A stretch of DNA of 64,000 nucleotides from Blastochloris tepida (GTDB lineage Bacteria; Pseudomonadota; Alphaproteobacteria; Rhizobiales; Xanthobacteraceae). A program made the translations under genes and the position numbers. The DNA lies in assembly GCF_003966715.1 (NCBI RefSeq), contig NZ_AP018907.1, forward strand, positions 3,832,001 to 3,896,000, written 5' to 3'. Positions 8,621-17,675 of this stretch are shown piece by piece. The notes below the pieces were generated by a model, which was not told where the DNA came from, made no database searches, and was given only the letters and a program-made list of their open reading frames with translations. The first letter of the stretch is position 1, and every line of letters starts with the position of its first letter.

Positions 8621-9769
8621 TCACCGCCGGCCGAGCCGGGCTCGCACCGCGTCGCGCAGACGGCGAGCGAGCCGCCGGGCCGAGCGCTGCGCCTGCTCGC
8701 GGGCAACCACCAGGGCGAAGCCGGCGCCGGCGTCGGGCAGGGCGATGATCCAGTCGGACACCGCAAGCCGGCCGCTCCACAGCCGGTCGATCATCGGGTG
8801 GCCGGCAATGGCGCAGGAGTCGACCTGGGCGAGGGCGGGGTCGGCGGCGAGCCGGGCGGTGAGGTCGAGCGTCGCCAGCACGCCGGGCGAGAAGCGGGCG
8901 TGGGCCTCATCGTAGGCGGTTTTCCAATACCAGGCCTGCGGGCCGCTGCGCAGCGTCACGGTGGCGGCGAGCGGCGCGCCGTCGAGCCGGGTCACGGCGA
9001 TTTCGGCCTCGCCCCTGGCGGCGAGGCCGGCGATCGCCCGGCGGAAGAAGGCCTCCGCGGCAGGGTCGGCGGCGAGCGCCGTACCGCCGCGGCCTTTCCA
9101 GCCCGCACGTTCGAGAGAGATATAAGAGTCGATCGCCTCCGCGATCGGGGCCTCGGCGGGGGCGAGCGTCAGGGTCGGGGTGCCGGCCTCCTCCAGGCGG
9201 CGGCGCAGCCGCGCCAGCTCCTTGCGGCGCTTGCCGCCGAGCGCGGCGGGGCCCGCCGCGCCGTTGGTCAGCGCGGCGCGGCGGTGGGCGTCGAGCCGCC
9301 GGACCTGCAGGCCGCGGCGCGCGAGAAGCCGGCTAAGCGCCTCAGCGACCGGGCCTTCGTCCGTCATCAGCGGCAGGATGACGGCCCGCGGGCGCGGGCG
9401 CAGCGCCGCCACCGCGTCGAGCCAGGACGCCAGCACCGATTCGGGATCGAAACGGTGGACCAGCGGGGTCGACAGCGGGCCGTAGGGGTGGACCAGGGCA
9501 CGCCAGACCGGGAGCGGCCCCCCGGCTAAGGACCCCGGAAACAGGCAGGCAAGGTCGCCGTTACGCCAAATCCCGATTGTATTGCTGCCCGAGGCGCCAA
9601 GCAGATGGCTGGCGGCGGCAAGGGCGAAGGCGGGGACATAGAATATATTGTGCTCGGTAACGCGGCCGATCAGCGCCTCCCAGGCGGCGGAATCCGGCTG
9701 CCAGCCCAAGAGCGGCCGGGACTCGGAAGAGTTGTCTTTCAGAGTCTTGGATGGCTCGGCGGGCGCCAT
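8621..9769 (-). CDS. GNAT/FemAB-like acyltransferase (CelD/BcsL type)
   Basis: A 382-residue cytoplasmic protein. The C-terminal half (about 180-340) resembles the Acetyltransf_6 domain found in CelD/BcsL and FemAB-like proteins: a basic helix with KRRKELARLRRRLEE, then SLERAGWKGRGGTAL, FFRRAI and a late strand with AWYWKTAYDE. Such proteins transfer acyl or aminoacyl groups, often in polysaccharide or cell-wall modification. The substrate is unknown and no partner genes lie next to it. The N-terminal half carries no domain I can name. It is transcribed away from the HAMP-protein promoter region. Confidence 0.7.
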   Translation of the reverse strand: MAPAEPSKTLKDNSSESRPLLGWQPDSAAWEALIGRVTEHNIFYVPAFALAAASHLLGASGSNTIGIWRNGDLACLFPGSLAGGPLPVWRALVHPYGPLSTPLVHRFDPESVLASWLDAVAALRPRPRAVILPLMTDEGPVAEALSRLLARRGLQVRRLDAHRRAALTNGAAGPAALGGKRRKELARLRRRLEEAGTPTLTLAPAEAPIAEAIDSYISLERAGWKGRGGTALAADPAAEAFFRRAIAGLAARGEAEIAVTRLDGAPLAATVTLRSGPQAWYWKTAYDEAHARFSPGVLATLDLTARLAADPALAQVDSCAIAGHPMIDRLWSGRLAVSDWIIALPDAGAGFALVVAREQAQRSARRLARRLRDAVRARLGRR

Positions 9770-10183
9770 TGGTGAGTCCGTCAGGGTTGCTTGGAACGGG
9801 GCAAGTCCGGGAAATTTCGAGCGATCTCGTCTGCACTGAAATTGCGAGTCAATCGGAATCTGACGCCCGCGGGCGAAATCCAGAAGACAATTAATCGCGG
9901 GAGTCGTATACGTTTACCACACTGAGTCGCGGGGGGCGGCGCCATGCGTGTGGGTAACTCGGCGTTGTCGATCGGGATTTTCGGTACCGGAGTAGGTTTC
10001 GAGCGGACCGCGTGTGTCCGAACGGAATCGCTCGAAATGCTTGTGGTGCGCTGTTTGTTCACGGCGGAGTCGCCTGCGTTAACCATCCATTAACCACGCG
10101 TTCGTATCTGTTACATGTGCCGATCTTGGCACAAACATATGACCCTGGGGCAGATAACCCCTTGAAAAGCTTGGAGACCGACA
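9770..10183. other. Intergenic region between divergent genes
   Basis: 414 bases without a credible gene. It holds the promoters of the leftward acyltransferase-like gene and the rightward HAMP protein. Its right part is AT-richer than the surroundings and contains the CtrA-type box at 10079-10093. Confidence 0.6.
10079..10093 (+). promoter_or_regulatory. CtrA-type box TTAA-N7-TTAA
   Basis: TTAACCATCCATTAA is an exact match to TTAA-N7-TTAA, the full binding site of the alphaproteobacterial master regulator CtrA, and includes the TTAACCAT half-site. It lies 91 bases upstream of the HAMP protein start. Binding is inferred from sequence alone. Confidence 0.6.
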
Positions 10184-11020
10184 ATGTCCATGGCTAATCT
10201 CCGGTTGACGGAAAAGATTACACTGCTGGTTCTCGGTATCGCCCTTTTTGTCGGCGTGGCCATCGCTTCGGTGGGTGATTGGACCCTTCGCCGAGTCGGC
10301 ACCGACCTGAAGCAGGCCCGCCTCAACCACATCAACACGGCGCAGATCGCCGCCACGGATTCCGTGACGCCGGTTGTGCGGGCCGATGGCAGCGTTGTGG
10401 GCGTCCTGGTTGTGCGCGGCGGCGCTTCCTCCGAGCCGGCGATCATCAAGGCTTCCGCCACCTCTCCGGCTGCCAAGGACGTGGTGTTCATCTCGGCCGC
10501 GGCGATGAGCGGCGCGGATGACGCGCTCGTTCCGATCGAGCAGATGCGTTCGACCCTGATCAGCACCACCGCCATCGTCATGCTGCTCGCCGGCGTGATC
10601 GGCCTGTTCGTCGCCCGCTCGGTCACCGCGCCGTTCGGCCGCCTGACCTCGGACATGAAGCGCCTCGCCAAGGGCGACACCAATCTGAAGTTCACCGAGA
10701 GCAGCCGTCACGACGAAGTCGGCGAAATGTCCCGCGCTCTCGAGACCGTCCGTGACGCCATGGTCGAGGCCAACCGTTCGAAGCAGAGCTACAGCCAGAC
10801 TGCCGGCATCGGTCAGGTGTTCTCGGGCCTGCGTCTGGACAGCGCGGCGCTGACCAACGCGGTCGACCGCGTCAGCGACACGGCCTTCGAACTCGGCCGC
10901 GGCATCATCCGCGTCCTGGAGATCGTCACCAACGAGCTGGCCTCGGTCGGCCGTGAGATCGTCAAGCTCGACCTCGGCGGCGCGATCCGCGGCTTCTTCG
11001 GCCAGCAGGCCCGGGCCTGA
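10184..11020 (+). CDS. Membrane protein with HAMP domain and no recognisable output domain
   Basis: A 278-residue protein: transmembrane helix at about 11-29, a periplasmic part of about 90 residues, second helix at about 121-143, then a HAMP domain (about 144-197, containing P-F-G-R-L and the DEVGEMSRALE motif of chemoreceptor HAMPs). The remaining 80 residues form helices but contain no chemoreceptor signalling tip, kinase, GGDEF or EAL. The periplasmic region is about half the length of a Cache domain. GGAG lies 7 bases before the ATG. It may be a truncated chemoreceptor-like protein that acts by dimerising with others, or a structural membrane protein (inference). The CtrA-type box upstream hints at cell-cycle or motility control. 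Confidence 0.7.
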   Translation: MSMANLRLTEKITLLVLGIALFVGVAIASVGDWTLRRVGTDLKQARLNHINTAQIAATDSVTPVVRADGSVVGVLVVRGGASSEPAIIKASATSPAAKDVVFISAAAMSGADDALVPIEQMRSTLISTTAIVMLLAGVIGLFVARSVTAPFGRLTSDMKRLAKGDTNLKFTESSRHDEVGEMSRALETVRDAMVEANRSKQSYSQTAGIGQVFSGLRLDSAALTNAVDRVSDTAFELGRGIIRVLEIVTNELASVGREIVKLDLGGAIRGFFGQQARA

Positions 11021-11166
11021 TCCACACGCCACCGGTCAAGGACTGAAAACCGTCACTGAAGTTCTCCAAGCTTCCTGACATCCGTCCCTCGGGCGCCTGG
11101 CGCCGGGCGCCCGAGGACGGACACCGGAAGCGGAAGATCGGAACCGAGAGGAGACCGGACCCCAAG

Positions 11167-11308
11167 CGAAGAGAGTTCCGAACCGAAGAGAGTTTCGAGC
11201 CGACGACCTCGACAGCGAAGAGGTCCCTTGCACAGACGACCGTTCGGTATGCGGCAAAGTTTCGAGACGCCAAATCCCGGACGAACGAAGCGAGACGAAC
11301 GAAGCGAC
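11167..11308. repeat. Short tandem repeats, array 1
   Basis: Two adjacent 17-base units, cgaagagagttccgaac (11167-11183) and cgaagagagtttcgagc (11184-11200), are followed by two adjacent 14-base units, acgaacgaagcgag and acgaacgaagcgac (11281-11308). Unit lengths are not multiples of three in the first pair, against a coding origin. Confidence 0.7.
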
Positions 11309-11870
11309 AAGACGAACTTGGCCAGTGGGAGTACCGGTTGCCGCCGGACGTGCGGCGGACACAGCGGGTCGAAGCGGTCGGACTGCCGGAAGGGGTGAGA
11401 CCGGGCTTGCGGCTCCAGATCGAAGGTTCAGCCGAGCGAGGCCGAAGGCGGGACGATCGATCAAGGCGGTGTTCGCAGCAAACATGTCAGGCGGAAGGTC
11501 ACCGGCCCCGATGGGACGGTTCTGGAGGATGGTTCTTGATGGCGTGGTTGACGGGGTGGTCCCGGCGACGTGGTGTCGAGAGCTTCGGTTCCGGGTGTTG
11601 GATTCGGGCAGAAGCCGGATGCGTCACCGGAGTTGGAAAAGCCGGCGGGGTTCATAGGACGCCGGCTGGAGTGCCTGCCCACCGCAGGATCGACGGACCG
11701 GTTGCGGTCTCGGGATGCTGGCGGCGGCAGGGAGCCTGAAGACGAAGACGACGAAATCGACGACGAAGACAGCGTGTGCCGCACGCCGCTCTTGCGGATC
11801 CAAAGACGGCGTGCGGGAAGAGTGAAGCGGCGGACGTTGGGTTGGGGAGGATAGCCGGCAAATTGCCGGC

Positions 11871-12060
11871 CTCTCCCCAAGAGTGGCTCTCCCGAAAGCG
11901 GGCCTCTCCCCAAGAGTGGCGTTGCCCAAGAGTGGCGTCGCCCAAGAATGGGCCTCGCCCCAAGCGTGGTTCGCCCCGAGACTGGTGTTCGCGAAGACTG
12001 GCTCTCGCGACGAGTGGTCCTCTCCAAGAGCGGTCGTCTCGAAGCGTGGTTCAGGCGAGG
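11871..12060. repeat. Degenerate 16-17 bp tandem array, array 2
   Basis: At least eleven consecutive units of 16-17 bases with a consensus near ctCnCCCaAGAgTGG (first units ctctccccaagagtgg, ctctcccgaaagcggg, cctctccccaagagtgg). Weaker units continue to about 12160. Many units can pair CTCTC with GAG inside themselves. The mixed 16/17 period shifts the reading frame from unit to unit. Confidence 0.75.
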
Positions 12061-12310
12061 CGTAAGTCTCTCGACGTGCGGTCCGCTCACAGAGCGGGTT
12101 CCTCCGAGAGAAGAGCTCTCGAAGAGGTGGCCCTTGCCAACGGACCGGTCCTCTTCCGAGCGTTGCTCCATTGAAGTGCGTATCCGGGGTGGCCGGATGG
12201 GCCGATGGCGCGCGGCGGCAAGCTCGGGCCCGCGTATCCCGCACGTTGATCCCCGCACAGGTTCGTCCCAGCGGCGAAACCCGGCGGGTGGGCGGAGAGT
12301 CGTCCGAGTC

Positions 12311-12401
12311 CCTGCGCGCCAGGAGAAGCCTGCCTGCAAGGCGAAACTTGCCTGCAAGGGGAAGCCTGCCTGCGGGGGGAATCTGCCTGCCCGGGAGAAT
12401 G
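12311..12401. repeat. Tandem 17-18 bp repeats, array 3
   Basis: Five units with consensus GCCTGCaagGgGAAncT; clear ones are gcctgcaaggcgaaactt (12332-12349) and gcctgcaaggggaagcct (12350-12367). The array ends about 17 bases from the stop codon of the leftward CobW gene, so it would lie in that gene's 3' untranslated region. Confidence 0.7.
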
Positions 12402-12417
12402 CGGCGGACGGCCGCGT

Positions 12418-13527
12418 TTACGACAGGCGCAGGCCTGGCACCGCCAGCGGGTTGTCCGTCAGCGCCGCAGCATCGGGCGTGTCGACCTGCGGCTCGCCGA
12501 GGAAGGCCGCAAACAGGCGGCGGACCACGGACGCGTCGAGGTCGCGGGCGATCAGAACGAGACGGGTGCGCGCGTCGCCGTCCGGCCAAGCCGGCAGCGT
12601 CAGCGGCGGGTGGAAAATGTGCTGGACGCCGTGTAGCACCACCGGCGTATCCGGATGCTCGGCGAGCTTGACCACGCCCTTGAAGCGCAACAGGTTCGGG
12701 CCGTGGGCGGCCCGCAGGAGATCGACGAAGCCGTCGAGCGCGGCCCGCGAGATCGCCCGCTCGGTGGTGACGGTGAAGGCGCGAATGCGGTCGTCGTGGC
12801 GGTTCGGGCTGTCGCAGCGGCCCTGCGCCTCCGCGGCTGCCACCGATTCCTCCGACAGCCAGCGTATGACGTCGGAGGTCTTGCCCGCCGGATCGAACGG
12901 CCCGGCGCCGAGCAACGCCGCCGGCGTGGCCTCGCCGGCCGCCGCATCGAACCTCGGCGCACCCGGTGCCAACTGGTCGAGACGGGCGAGTAGACGGTCG
13001 AACGCCGGGCGGGACGCCTCGGTGATCAGGTCGGTCTTGGTCAGCACGATGCGGTCGGCCACCGCCACCTGCTTCACCGCCTCGGGATGGGCGTCGAGGG
13101 TCGCCGCACCATTGACGCCGTCGACCACGGTGACGACCCCGTCCAGCCGGTAGCGCTGGACCAGATAGGGGTGCGCCATCAGCGTGTGCAGCACCGGCGC
13201 CGGGTCGGCGAGCCCGGTGGTCTCGATCGCGACGCGCGAGATCGGCGGGGCGCGGCCATTGTCGATCCGCCGCAGCAGATCCTCCAGCGCCGAAACCAGC
13301 TCGCCGCGCACGCTGCAGCACAGGCAGCCCGACGACAGCAGCACGACGCCCTCATCGACATGCTCGACCAGCAGATGGTCGAGCGCGATCTCGCCGAACT
13401 CGTTGATCAGCACCGCGGTGTCGGCCATCGCCGGATCGCGCAGCAGGCGGTTGAGCAGCGTCGTCTTGCCGGCACCGAGAAAGCCGGTCAGCACGGTCAC
13501 CGGCAGAGCGGCCGGACGGGCGGTCAT
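12418..13527 (-). CDS. CobW/ZNG1-type G3E GTPase metallochaperone
   Basis: A 369-residue cytoplasmic GTPase of the COG0523 family. Walker A is GFLGAGKTT (residues 15-23), the metal-binding CxCC motif is CLCC (68-71, in GCLCCSV), INEFGE follows Walker A, and TKTD supplies guanine specificity. The C-terminal CobW_C domain (about 250-360) is present. Members insert or deliver zinc, cobalt or other metals. Here there is no cobalamin gene, WD40 zinc chaperone or obvious Zur site beside it, so the metal is not assigned. The 3' end abuts the repeat-rich region. Confidence 0.88.
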   Translation of the reverse strand: MTARPAALPVTVLTGFLGAGKTTLLNRLLRDPAMADTAVLINEFGEIALDHLLVEHVDEGVVLLSSGCLCCSVRGELVSALEDLLRRIDNGRAPPISRVAIETTGLADPAPVLHTLMAHPYLVQRYRLDGVVTVVDGVNGAATLDAHPEAVKQVAVADRIVLTKTDLITEASRPAFDRLLARLDQLAPGAPRFDAAAGEATPAALLGAGPFDPAGKTSDVIRWLSEESVAAAEAQGRCDSPNRHDDRIRAFTVTTERAISRAALDGFVDLLRAAHGPNLLRFKGVVKLAEHPDTPVVLHGVQHIFHPPLTLPAWPDGDARTRLVLIARDLDASVVRRLFAAFLGEPQVDTPDAAALTDNPLAVPGLRLS

Positions 13528-13643
13528 CGCAAGGTTCCTTCAAGACGGGCGAGGCGCTGTTTGCGCATCGCCTCAGCCTGCGCTGCCCCGCTTCAGTTGC
13601 AGCCAAGCCCTATTTGCTGCCAAGCCTCATTTGCTACCCGGCC

Positions 13644-15008
13644 TCAATTGGCGCGCGGACGGGGCCGCGGCACCGGCACGCTGCCGGTGCCAGCGGTCGG
13701 GGCATAGGCCGAAAGGTTCGGCACGGCCGGCGTCATGGGCTTGGTCAGCGGCAGCGGCGCGCCGCCGGCCGCCACGCTCGCCGCCACCGCTCGGCCATCC
13801 GGGTTGATCCGGCGCGCAGCCATCAGCGTGGCCGGTGCGGGCGAGGGCGCGATGCCCGCCAGCATGGTGTCGCCGCGCGCCGGGCCGGTATAGACCGGCA
13901 CCGCCGGGCGGATGACCACCGGCCCGAGCAGGCTCGGCCGCGCCGGCTTGGCGGATTTGGCGGCCGCTGCGCCGGTCGCGCTTGCGGCGGCGGCGCTTGC
14001 CCTGGCTGCGGCCGGCCGGTCGCCGTGAATGGTGGCGTAGATGTCGTCAGGGTCGGAGCTGGTCCTGGGCACTGCCGTGCCCGCCGGCTCGTCGTCGTCG
14101 GTGTCCTCGGCCTGCTTGCGGCCCTTGCCGCATACCATTTCGCTGATGCTGACCGGGCCGCCGCCGGAATTGGCGATCGAATCGACGCTGGAGGCGGATT
14201 CGAACAGGCTGAAGCGCGGCTGGAACCCCTGCTCCAGCAGGGCGGCCGCGGTTTCGTTGCGTTCGTTCGCGGTGGTGCCGCCGAACACCACCGCGATCAG
14301 CCGCTTGCCGCCGCGCGTGGCGGTGACCACCACATTGAAGCCCGAGGCGCAGATGAAGCCGGTCTTCATCCCGTCCGTGCCCTCGTAGCGGTGCAGCAGA
14401 GCGTTGTGGTTGCGCATCTTGATCTTGCCGAGCTGGATCGCCGGAATACGGAACAGCGCCTCGGCCTGGGGAAACTCGTGGATCAGCGCGCGGGTCAGCA
14501 CGGCCATGTCGCGCGCCGTGGTGTACTGCTCGGCGTCGGGCAGGCCGTGCGGATTGACGAAGTTCGAGCCGCTCATGCCGAGCCGTCGGGCATAGGCGTT
14601 CATGTCGGCGGCGAAGCCCGCCACCGAGCCGCCCAGCGTCTCGGCGATGGCGACGGCGACGTCGTTGGCCGACTTCACCATCAGCATGCGCAGCGCATTT
14701 TCGAGCGTAATCTGGGTGCCGGCCTTGAAGCCCATCTTGGAGGGCGACTGCGCCACCGCATTGTCGGAGAAGGTGACGATCGTCTCCGGCCAGGCGCGGC
14801 CCTCGCGGATGCGCGACAGTGCCACATAGGTGGTCATCAGCTTGGTGACGGAGGCGGGATACCAGGGCCGGCCGGCCTCGCGCTGGTGCAGAACCTGACC
14901 GCTGTCGGCGTCGACCACCAGCGTCGGCGCCGCGCCGGCCGGGGCGGCGGCGAGGAGCATCCCGGCCACAGCGAGCCAGCGGACCGAACGGGACTGAAAC
15001 GTCGGCAA
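13644..15008 (-). CDS. Serine-type D-Ala-D-Ala carboxypeptidase (penicillin-binding protein 5/6 family)
   Basis: Periplasmic peptidase S11 that trims the terminal D-Ala of peptidoglycan stem peptides. Catalytic motifs are intact: SVTK (53-56), SAN (113-115) and KTG (215-217). The start chosen is a TTG at 15008: AGGAG lies 7 bases upstream, and it places a normal signal peptide (WLAVAGMLLAAAPAGA) at the N-terminus, giving 454 residues. A longer in-frame extension to 15206 would add 66 unlikely residues. The C-terminal 150 residues are low-complexity Ala/Pro-rich, a common tail in Rhizobiales homologues, with no SPOR domain seen. Confidence 0.88.
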   Translation of the reverse strand: MPTFQSRSVRWLAVAGMLLAAAPAGAAPTLVVDADSGQVLHQREAGRPWYPASVTKLMTTYVALSRIREGRAWPETIVTFSDNAVAQSPSKMGFKAGTQITLENALRMLMVKSANDVAVAIAETLGGSVAGFAADMNAYARRLGMSGSNFVNPHGLPDAEQYTTARDMAVLTRALIHEFPQAEALFRIPAIQLGKIKMRNHNALLHRYEGTDGMKTGFICASGFNVVVTATRGGKRLIAVVFGGTTANERNETAAALLEQGFQPRFSLFESASSVDSIANSGGGPVSISEMVCGKGRKQAEDTDDDEPAGTAVPRTSSDPDDIYATIHGDRPAAARASAAAASATGAAAAKSAKPARPSLLGPVVIRPAVPVYTGPARGDTMLAGIAPSPAPATLMAARRINPDGRAVAASVAAGGAPLPLTKPMTPAVPNLSAYAPTAGTGSVPVPRPRPRAN

Positions 15009-15330
15009 GACCTCACTCCTGTCTCGGCTCTGATCGTGGACGCCCGAGGCGGCGCGCGGCGCCGCTGTTCCGTTTGGGCAGTCGCGGGCCGGCCGCTCAC
15101 CAGACGTCGTCGGCACAAGGCCTCTTTCTAGCCCATTTGCACCGGGGCGCAAACCGAGCCGGCCGGGCGGCAGACACGCTCCGGGCGAGATGCGGTTTCC
15201 GCGCAACAGCGCCGGTTTCGGCGCTATAGATGAAGGCGCGTCCTTTCCGCCGGCGGCCGGGGCCGGTCCGGCGAGGACGATCGGGCATCAGACGGAAACC
15301 GTACAAGACGCGGCGGAGCGGCCGAAGCGA
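15009..15330. other. Intergenic region between divergent genes
   Basis: 322 bases with no gene seen. It holds the promoters for the carboxypeptidase (leftward) and DMT permease (rightward). Degenerate family A palindrome halves are visible (gatgcggtttccgc near 15188 and cggaaaccgtac near 15294). Confidence 0.5.
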
Positions 15331-16227
15331 ATGGCTTTCGAACTCCTGTGGATCCCGGCGACGCTGTTCGCGGCCGCCACCCAGACCGCCCGCAACGTGC
15401 TGCAGCGAAACCTCACCGACAGCCTCGGCACGGTCGGCGCCACGCTGGTGCGCTTCCTCTACGGCCTGCCGTTCTCCCTGCTGTTCCTGGCGCTGGTCGC
15501 GGCCGCCTCGGGCGTGCTGCCGCCGCTGCCGGGGCAGAAGACGTTGGCCTGGGCGGCGTGCGGCGGGCTCGCCCAGATCGGCGGCACGGCGCTGATGCTG
15601 GCGGCGATGCAGCGCCGCTCGTTCGCCGTCACCATCGCCATGCTGAAGGCGGAGCCGGTGCTCGTGGCGCTGGCAGGTTTCTATATGCTTAACGATTTGC
15701 CGAGCGTCGCCGACGCCGCCGGCATCGCCACCGCCACCTGCGGCGTGGTGCTGGTGTCGCTGGCGCCTTCGCGCGGGCGCGGCGACACCGCCGATCTCGG
15801 CGCGGCCGGGCTCGGGCTTGCCGCGGGCGCGCTGTTCGCGGTGGCGGCGGTCGGCTTCCGCGGCGCCATCCTCGCCGTTCCGGCGGCCAATCCGCTGCTG
15901 GCGGCCTCCACCGTCCTGGTCGTGGCGCTCGCCTTCCAGACGGCAATTCTCGTTGTCTGGCTGGCACTTGCCGACCGCGCTCGGCTATTTGCGACGTTCG
16001 CGGCGTGGCGGCCGTCGCTGGCCGCCGGCTTCACCGGGGCGCTCGCCTCGCAGTTCTGGTACATCGGCTTCGCCCTCACCTCGGCCGCCAATGTCCGCAC
16101 CCTGGCGTTGGTCGAGGTGCCGTTCGCGCACGTCGTGTCCGGCCGGCTGCACGAGGCGGTGACGCCGCGCGAGATCGCCGGCATGGCGCTGATCGTTGCC
16201 GGGGTGGCCGTGCTGCTGCTGGGCTGA
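15331..16227 (+). CDS. EamA/DMT-superfamily permease
   Basis: An inner-membrane protein of 298 residues with about ten hydrophobic helices arranged as two EamA repeats, the usual drug/metabolite transporter architecture. The ATG at 15331 (AFELLWIP) is preferred to upstream in-frame codons, which would translate palindromic repeat DNA. The substrate cannot be deduced. The neighbours (carboxypeptidase, ugd) are not an obvious functional group, and ugd starts 124 bases downstream on the same strand. Confidence 0.82.
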   Translation: MAFELLWIPATLFAAATQTARNVLQRNLTDSLGTVGATLVRFLYGLPFSLLFLALVAAASGVLPPLPGQKTLAWAACGGLAQIGGTALMLAAMQRRSFAVTIAMLKAEPVLVALAGFYMLNDLPSVADAAGIATATCGVVLVSLAPSRGRGDTADLGAAGLGLAAGALFAVAAVGFRGAILAVPAANPLLAASTVLVVALAFQTAILVVWLALADRARLFATFAAWRPSLAAGFTGALASQFWYIGFALTSAANVRTLALVEVPFAHVVSGRLHEAVTPREIAGMALIVAGVAVLLLG

Positions 16228-16351
16228 GGCGGGCGGATCGCCCTCCTTCGCCCGTGGTGGCGCCGTGGCCGATCTCGCCTTCCGCCGCCGCCATTGCTAG
16301 AACGTGGCCTCTGTCCGGCCTGGACGCCGGCTGCAGCGGGGAGTTGAGCCG

Positions 16352-17656
16352 ATGCGTGTCGCAATGATCGGAACGGGCTATGTCGGGCTGGTGTCCGGCG
16401 CCTGCTTCGCCGATTTCGGCCATCAGGTGATTTGCGTCGACAAGGATGCCGGCAAGATCGCCGCGCTGGAGCGTGGCGTGATGCCGATCTACGAGCCGGG
16501 GCTCGACGATCTGGTGGCGAACAACGTCAAGGCCGGCCGGCTGTCGTTTGCCACCGACCTTGCCGAGCCGGTGCAGAGCGCCGATGCGGTGTTCATCGCC
16601 GTCGGCACACCGTCCCGCCGCGGCGACGGCCACGCGGATCTGTCCTACGTCTATGCGGCCGCCCGCGAGATCGCGGCGAGCCTGTCCGGCTATACCGTCG
16701 TCGTCACCAAATCGACCGTGCCGGTCGGCACCGGCGACGAGGTCGAGCGCGTGATCCGCGAGGCGCGCCCCGATGCCGATTTCGCGGTGGTCTCCAATCC
16801 GGAATTCCTGCGCGAGGGCGCGGCGATCTCCGACTTCAAGCGGCCGGACCGCATCGTCGTCGGCACCGAGGATCCGCGCGCCCGCGAGGTGATGGCGGAG
16901 CTCTACCGGCCGCTCTACCTCAACGCCGCGCCGATCCTCTACACCCAGCGCCGCACCTCGGAGCTGATCAAGTACGCCGCCAACGCCTTCCTGGCGATGA
17001 AGATCACCTTCATCAACGAGATCGCCGACCTGTGCGAGCAGGTGGGCGCCAATGTGCAGGAGGTGGCGCGCGGCATCGGCCTCGACAACCGCATCGGCTC
17101 GAAGTTCCTGCACGCTGGGCCGGGCTATGGCGGCTCGTGCTTTCCCAAGGACACCCAGGCGCTGGTCAAGACCGCGCAGGATGCCGGCGTGCCGCTGCGC
17201 ATCGTCGAGACGGTGGTGGCGGTCAATGACGTGCGCAAGCGCGCCATGGCCCGCAAGGTGATCGCGGCGCTCGGCGGCGCGCCGCGCGGCCGTACCGCGG
17301 CGGTACTGGGCCTCACCTTCAAGCCCAACACCGACGACATGCGCGATTCCCCCGCGCTCGCCATCGTCACCGCGCTGGAGGATGCCGGGGTGACGGTGCG
17401 CGCCTACGATCCCGAGGGCATGGAGCACGCCCGCGCGCTGCTGCCCAACGTCACCTATTGCGAGGGGCCGTATCAGGCGGCCGAGGGCGCCGACGTGCTG
17501 GTGATCGTCACCGAATGGGACGCCTTCCGCGCCCTCGATTTCGCCCGGCTCAAGACCATCATGAACCAGCCGGCGCTGGTCGATCTGCGCAACATCTACC
17601 GTTCGGATGACGTGGCCAAGGCCGGCTTCACCTATACCTGCGTCGGGCGCGGCTGA
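16352..17656 (+). CDS. ugd: UDP-glucose 6-dehydrogenase
   Basis: A 434-residue NAD-dependent enzyme that oxidises UDP-glucose to UDP-glucuronate, a precursor for surface polysaccharides. It has the N-terminal Rossmann motif IGTGYVG (6-12), the invariant NPEFLREG (149-156), the catalytic Cys263 in GGSCFPKD and the C-terminal UDP-binding domain (LGLTFKPNTDDMRDSP). Length matches the family. It starts at the ATG at 16352, although the frame is open upstream. With pgm at 22.8 kb the window supplies two successive steps around UDP-glucose, though not in one operon. Confidence 0.95.
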   Translation: MRVAMIGTGYVGLVSGACFADFGHQVICVDKDAGKIAALERGVMPIYEPGLDDLVANNVKAGRLSFATDLAEPVQSADAVFIAVGTPSRRGDGHADLSYVYAAAREIAASLSGYTVVVTKSTVPVGTGDEVERVIREARPDADFAVVSNPEFLREGAAISDFKRPDRIVVGTEDPRAREVMAELYRPLYLNAAPILYTQRRTSELIKYAANAFLAMKITFINEIADLCEQVGANVQEVARGIGLDNRIGSKFLHAGPGYGGSCFPKDTQALVKTAQDAGVPLRIVETVVAVNDVRKRAMARKVIAALGGAPRGRTAAVLGLTFKPNTDDMRDSPALAIVTALEDAGVTVRAYDPEGMEHARALLPNVTYCEGPYQAAEGADVLVIVTEWDAFRALDFARLKTIMNQPALVDLRNIYRSDDVAKAGFTYTCVGRG

Positions 17657-17675
17657 GCGGGTGTCTGCGGCTGCG

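Larger units (their letters stand above)
11021..12417. other. Gene-poor region filled with degenerate short tandem repeats
   Basis: About 1.4 kb between the HAMP protein and the leftward CobW gene without a credible protein gene: the open frames are long only because of high GC, lack ribosome sites and resemble no family. It carries at least three tandem arrays of 14-18 bp units (11167-11308, 11871-12060, 12311-12401) that look like relatives of one drifting unit. It may be a long untranslated region, a structured RNA, or expanding non-coding DNA. Confidence 0.65.

Noticed and set aside
11871..12160. Possible CRISPR array
   Set aside because: Units are 16-17 bases, directly adjacent and all degenerate; there are no constant repeats separated by unique spacers and no cas genes nearby.
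11461..13321. Long minus-strand open frames (298 and 565 residues) across the repeat region, with pentapeptide-like runs such as ATLGERPAFGRATLGERPA
   Set aside because: The repeat period is 16-17 bases, so the apparent pentads slip out of register; there is no ribosome site, and one frame continues into the antisense of cobW. High GC explains the openness.
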